Assembly (NCBI GenBank): GCA_015057715.1
Contig: SVDS01000022.1
Location: 10,221 to 46,265, forward strand
Length of the DNA stretch: 36,045 nucleotides
Direction of reading: 5' to 3'
Source of the DNA: Paenibacillaceae bacterium
GTDB lineage: Bacteria; Bacillota; Clostridia; Lachnospirales; Lachnospiraceae
The notes beneath the pieces are model-generated. The model did not search any database and was not told the DNA's origin. It was given only the letters and a program-made list of their open reading frames with translations. The first letter of the stretch is position 1; every line of letters begins with the position of its first letter. Below, one piece after another: positions 33,410-36,045 of the stretch. The position numbers and the translations under genes are program-made.

Positions 33410-34159
33410 TTAGCTGCTCTTCTGGCTGTCTGCATAATATCCCATAGCTTTACTTAAAAATGCCGATAATCCCTCAGCATACTGATCTATATTCTCGGTA
33501 AAGCGTGAGTCTGATATATAAAGCTGACCCAGGCCTGCAAATGCTTCCAGGGTATAGGTAACACCAAAATTATCATTGAAAAAACGATACATGTTATTGA
33601 TTGCATTTTGTACCACTTCTGATTCAGGTGATTTCCTGCAAAGCTTTGCCAGCTCACGAAACATCTGATCCATATTTTTAAAGACCTGATTCTGTTCCTC
33701 TTCGGTCATGGAATCCATCTTTTCATTGCTTTGGTCCACGGCCTCATTTCCCCAAAGGCGTCTGGCTTCTTCTTCATAAGGGTTGTGTTTTTTCCCAAAC
33801 CCATAAAATTTTTCTGACTGCGTCATTGTTTTATCTCCCTTCCATGATTTCATTGTCTTATCAAGAGTTTTCAACATGGCATTAATACGCTTTTGTTCCT
33901 GCAGCAGACAATCCCTTTGCAGTACAAACGCTTTTTCCCGGTCGAAATTTGGATTGGCAAGAAATCTCTTGATATCAGTAAGAGAAAATCCGCATTCCTT
34001 GAAAAATAAAATCTGCTGCAGCAGATCTAAATCTTCATCGGAATAGTTCCTGTAACCATTATCCGGATCACGGTCTGGACACAGCAGACCAATCTTGTCA
34101 TAGTGATGCAAAGTACGCACACTGATACCGGTAATACCGGCTGCTTCCCTGGTGTTCAT
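33410..34159 (-). CDS. MerR-family regulator with TipAS ligand domain
   Basis: A 249-residue activator. Residues 1-70 form the MerR winged helix (TREAAGITGISVRTLHHYDKIGLL, YRNYSDEDL), followed by a dimerising coiled coil (about 75-110) and a TipAS-type drug-binding domain (about 115-245, with YEEEARRLWGN and FAGLGQLYISDSRFTENID). The relatives TipA, Mta and SkgA bind thiopeptides or other hydrophobic drugs and activate themselves and efflux genes. No transporter lies next to it here. Start ATG 34159 with AGGAGG eight bases upstream. Its own promoter has the MerR-type 19-base spacer, so autoregulation is likely. Confidence 0.9.
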   Translation of the reverse strand: MNTREAAGITGISVRTLHHYDKIGLLCPDRDPDNGYRNYSDEDLDLLQQILFFKECGFSLTDIKRFLANPNFDREKAFVLQRDCLLQEQKRINAMLKTLDKTMKSWKGDKTMTQSEKFYGFGKKHNPYEEEARRLWGNEAVDQSNEKMDSMTEEEQNQVFKNMDQMFRELAKLCRKSPESEVVQNAINNMYRFFNDNFGVTYTLEAFAGLGQLYISDSRFTENIDQYAEGLSAFLSKAMGYYADSQKSS

Positions 34160-34183
34160 AGAAAATACCTCCTGACATTTACA

Positions 34184-34214
34184 ATCATAGAGTATGACGC
34201 AGCGTTGTAGTCAA
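34184..34214 (-). promoter_or_regulatory. MerR-type promoter with 19-base spacer and dyad
   Basis: TTGACT (34209-34214) and TATGAT (34184-34189) are 19 bases apart, the over-long spacing MerR proteins correct by bending DNA. The spacer contains a dyad: GACTACAACGC against GCGTCATACTC, 8 of 11 matching. Confidence 0.7.
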
Positions 34215-34253
34215 TCCTTTTTTTAATTATTTTTCTGATAATCCTATTATAAA

Positions 34254-34301
34254 CAAAAAACGAACCTCCCACCCAATAAATTCCATCGGGCGGAGCGGTT
34301 C
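34254..34301 (-). terminator. Terminator of the gntR gene
   Basis: GAACC (34262-34266) pairs with GGTTC (34297-34301), continued by a GC-rich imperfect helix; the minus strand then reads GTTTTTTG. It lies 16 bases after the gntR stop. Confidence 0.8.
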
Positions 34302-34316
34302 ATTTCAGTTTCCAAT

Positions 34317-35015
34317 TCATAAATCTTTTACTGCCTTTAAATATGAGTTCATATGGTTTTGAAAAGCGTATAGTGTTTTGTCAAGAGATCCTGAGCGGCA
34401 TGCATCAATAATTAACTTATGTTCGTCAAATTTTTCTTTCTTAATACCTAATGTGGAAATATCCTTATTCATTGCAATCAGCAATTGAAAATATTGATTT
34501 TCTAATATTTCAGCCCGCCTGAAACTCTTTGACTTTTTCCAGAAAAATTCATGAAAAGCCAGGTCATTTGAATTAAAAATAAAGTTCTTTTCCTTATCAC
34601 CAATGACATTGTCACTATCCGATTTTATCATATCATTATTTAGAGTCTCCAGATAATCTAAATCCTGCTCCTGCAGCAGGGATTTTTCAAAAATTATGGT
34701 AAGAATCTGCATTTCAAGTGGAATCCGTATGGAAAAGACCTCTGTAATATCTTCATAATCCATCTCTAGAATCTGGCTGCCCTTCTTAGGAGAAAAAGTC
34801 AGGATCCCCCTCATATTAAGTTCTCTTAAAGCCTCTCTGATAGGTGCCCTGCTGATCTGTAGTTCTTCCGATACATCGGTTTCCACTAATCTGTCACCGC
34901 TTTTTAATTCTCCAGTCAAAATCTTGTTTTTAATATAGGAAACTACAATTTCACTTAGATTTGCCTTTGAATATGTAATCATATGGCTTATTTTATCGTA
35001 TGAATTACTTATCAT
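34317..35015 (-). CDS. GntR-family regulator, FCD (FadR) subfamily
   Basis: A 232-residue regulator. The winged helix is at about 18-80 (IVVSYIKNKILTGELKSGDRL, ISRAPIREALRELNMRGIL), followed by an all-helical FCD ligand domain (about 90-225) with metal/ligand-type His in FHEFFW and DEHKLIIDAC. Effector unknown; such proteins often control organic-acid or sugar-acid use. The start is the ATG at 35015 with GAGGTG six bases upstream; the GTG at 35024 would overlap that site. It sits 77 bases after lysR, with its own likely operator. Confidence 0.9.
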   Translation of the reverse strand: MISNSYDKISHMITYSKANLSEIVVSYIKNKILTGELKSGDRLVETDVSEELQISRAPIREALRELNMRGILTFSPKKGSQILEMDYEDITEVFSIRIPLEMQILTIIFEKSLLQEQDLDYLETLNNDMIKSDSDNVIGDKEKNFIFNSNDLAFHEFFWKKSKSFRRAEILENQYFQLLIAMNKDISTLGIKKEKFDEHKLIIDACRSGSLDKTLYAFQNHMNSYLKAVKDL

Positions 35016-35055
35016 AATATCCACCTCTCAATATAGATTCTATCACTAACAGAAT

Positions 35056-35078
35056 ATTATACTATAGATGTAAGACAA
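35056..35078 (-). promoter_or_regulatory. -10 box and FadR-type operator core before gntR
   Basis: Minus-strand TATAAT (35056-35061) lies 41 bases before the gntR start. Just upstream, TTGTCTTACAT (35068-35078) has the GT-N3-AC core of FCD-GntR operators (consensus TnGTnnnACnA, ten of eleven matched). Placement next to the -10 suits autorepression. Confidence 0.4.
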
Positions 35079-35091
35079 ATCATATGAATAA

Positions 35092-35997
35092 TTAAATATT
35101 CTGACAATGCTTTTTAGCAAAATTAATAAACAATTCCTGAGCAGGAGTTAAAATCATATCTTTCTTTTGCACACAAAAAATATTTCTGCTTAACAGTTCC
35201 AATTCGATTTCCACAACGTTAATCAGATTCAAATGATTGTAGATCTGTACTGCTGTTTTTGAAACAAAAGAAATTCCCATTCCCTGTGCAACAGCTTCAA
35301 TAATTCCCTGAGTATTACTAAAATATGCAATGGTTTTTAAATCTTTTGCTGAAAGGCCATGCTTACTAAAGAACGCTTCCATCTCTGATCTGGTGCCAGA
35401 TCCCCCTTCTCTCATTATAAAATTTTTTTCAGCAATAAATTTTATAATCTCCTCTGCCTTCCGGCTGCCGTCGTACTTCATTGCTATGGGTAATATTAAA
35501 ACCAATTGATCCTTATATAATGGCGTCTGAGTATAACGACTGTTATCACTTTCCATTCCTACAAATCCGATATCATACTGGTATTTAATCAGTTCCTCAA
35601 AGACTTCGCCGCTGTCTTTCTGATATAAATGGAACACGATATTGGGATATTCCTTATTGAAATCTGCTATCACCTGAGGCAATATATACTGAGCCGGAAC
35701 ACTGGAGGCTAAAATGTTGACTTCACCCGTACATTCTCTTGAAAACTTACTCATTTCATACAAAGACTGATCCCTGATAGCCAGCATTTTTTGAGCATAC
35801 TCATAGAAATGGATCCCTGCTTTTGTGGGAAATACCTTTTTTGTGGAACGGATAAACAATTGAGTTCCAATATCTTTTTCCAGTGCATTAATCTGGCTGC
35901 TCAGTGCCGGCTGAGTTAAGAATAAGGATTCAGAGGCCTTTGAAAAACTTTGAAGCTTTGAAATCTGCACGAATGCTTCTAATTGTTTAAATTCCAT
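35092..35997 (-). CDS. LysR-family transcriptional regulator
   Basis: A 301-residue LysR protein. The helix-turn-helix is at about 1-60 (FKQLEAFVQISKLQSFSKAS, LTQPALSSQINALEKDIG), then a linker helix and a periplasmic-binding-fold effector domain (about 90-295, with GEVNILASSVPAQYILP). It resembles CysB/CysL- and selenium-metabolism-associated LysR types, but the effector cannot be read from the sequence. Start ATG 35997 with GAGGG five bases upstream. Any target gene would lie beyond the window edge; nothing within the window is clearly its target. Confidence 0.9.
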   Translation of the reverse strand: MEFKQLEAFVQISKLQSFSKASESLFLTQPALSSQINALEKDIGTQLFIRSTKKVFPTKAGIHFYEYAQKMLAIRDQSLYEMSKFSRECTGEVNILASSVPAQYILPQVIADFNKEYPNIVFHLYQKDSGEVFEELIKYQYDIGFVGMESDNSRYTQTPLYKDQLVLILPIAMKYDGSRKAEEIIKFIAEKNFIMREGGSGTRSEMEAFFSKHGLSAKDLKTIAYFSNTQGIIEAVAQGMGISFVSKTAVQIYNHLNLINVVEIELELLSRNIFCVQKKDMILTPAQELFINFAKKHCQNI

Positions 35998-36045
35998 ATG
36001 ACCCTCTTCTTTCTAAAAACACAGCCCGATTGTGCCTGCACTTTA

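Overview
The window looks like chromosome of a low-to-mid GC Firmicute of class Clostridia, most likely family Lachnospiraceae. Support: the murB-rapZ-whiA-HPr block with hprK and uvrC beside it, strong AGGAGG-type ribosome binding sites with several GTG/TTG starts, U-tailed intrinsic terminators, and an LPKTG-anchored giant surface protein. The taxon is an inference from gene families and order. Most of the window is conserved core; the accessory parts are the giant surface gene and the regulator-rich right end.

Layout. (1) 1-8113, all minus: one probable operon, from a promoter near 8085-8113: lipoprotein (glycoside-hydrolase-like), DUF1653 protein, uvrC, hprK, murB, rapZ, whiA and a Crh-like HPr, ending in a terminator at 20-61. 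HprK and a possible regulatory substrate are therefore co-transcribed. The HPr-like protein has Glu, not His, at position 15 but keeps Ser46, so it should signal rather than carry PTS phosphate. (2) 8154-10421, minus: map-tag-GNAT operon. (3) 10523-13576, plus: a DUF1846 gene, then a C_GCAxxG_C_C redox-type protein coupled to a TDT-family ten-helix transporter. (4) 13648-22884, minus: a 3078-residue cell-wall-anchored protein with 19 tandem 73-76-residue repeats. (5) 23181-28145, minus: a CarD-family regulator with two terminators in series, then a deoxynucleoside salvage operon (deoB, cdd, pyrimidine-nucleoside phosphorylase, deoC) downstream of a c-di-AMP receptor gene (darA). (6) 28201-33149: a Nudix hydrolase, a ferritin-like protein (plus strand), a MutS2-like ATPase without the Smr nuclease domain, a two-domain Nudix fusion and a small membrane-anchored protein. 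Between the MutS2-like gene and the Nudix fusion lies a strong promoter followed by about 200 bases that fold into a long rod and end in a perfect intrinsic terminator: an unidentified small RNA or an attenuated leader. (7) 33410-35997, minus: three regulators in a row, MerR-TipAS, GntR-FCD and LysR.

The most interesting points are the unassigned structured RNA at 31473-31717, the Glu15 Crh-like protein beside HprK, the repeat architecture of the giant adhesin-like gene, the Smr-less MutS2-like protein beside Nudix enzymes, and the hairpin squeezed between darA and the deoB ribosome binding site. No tRNA, rRNA, insertion sequence, prophage or CRISPR array is visible.
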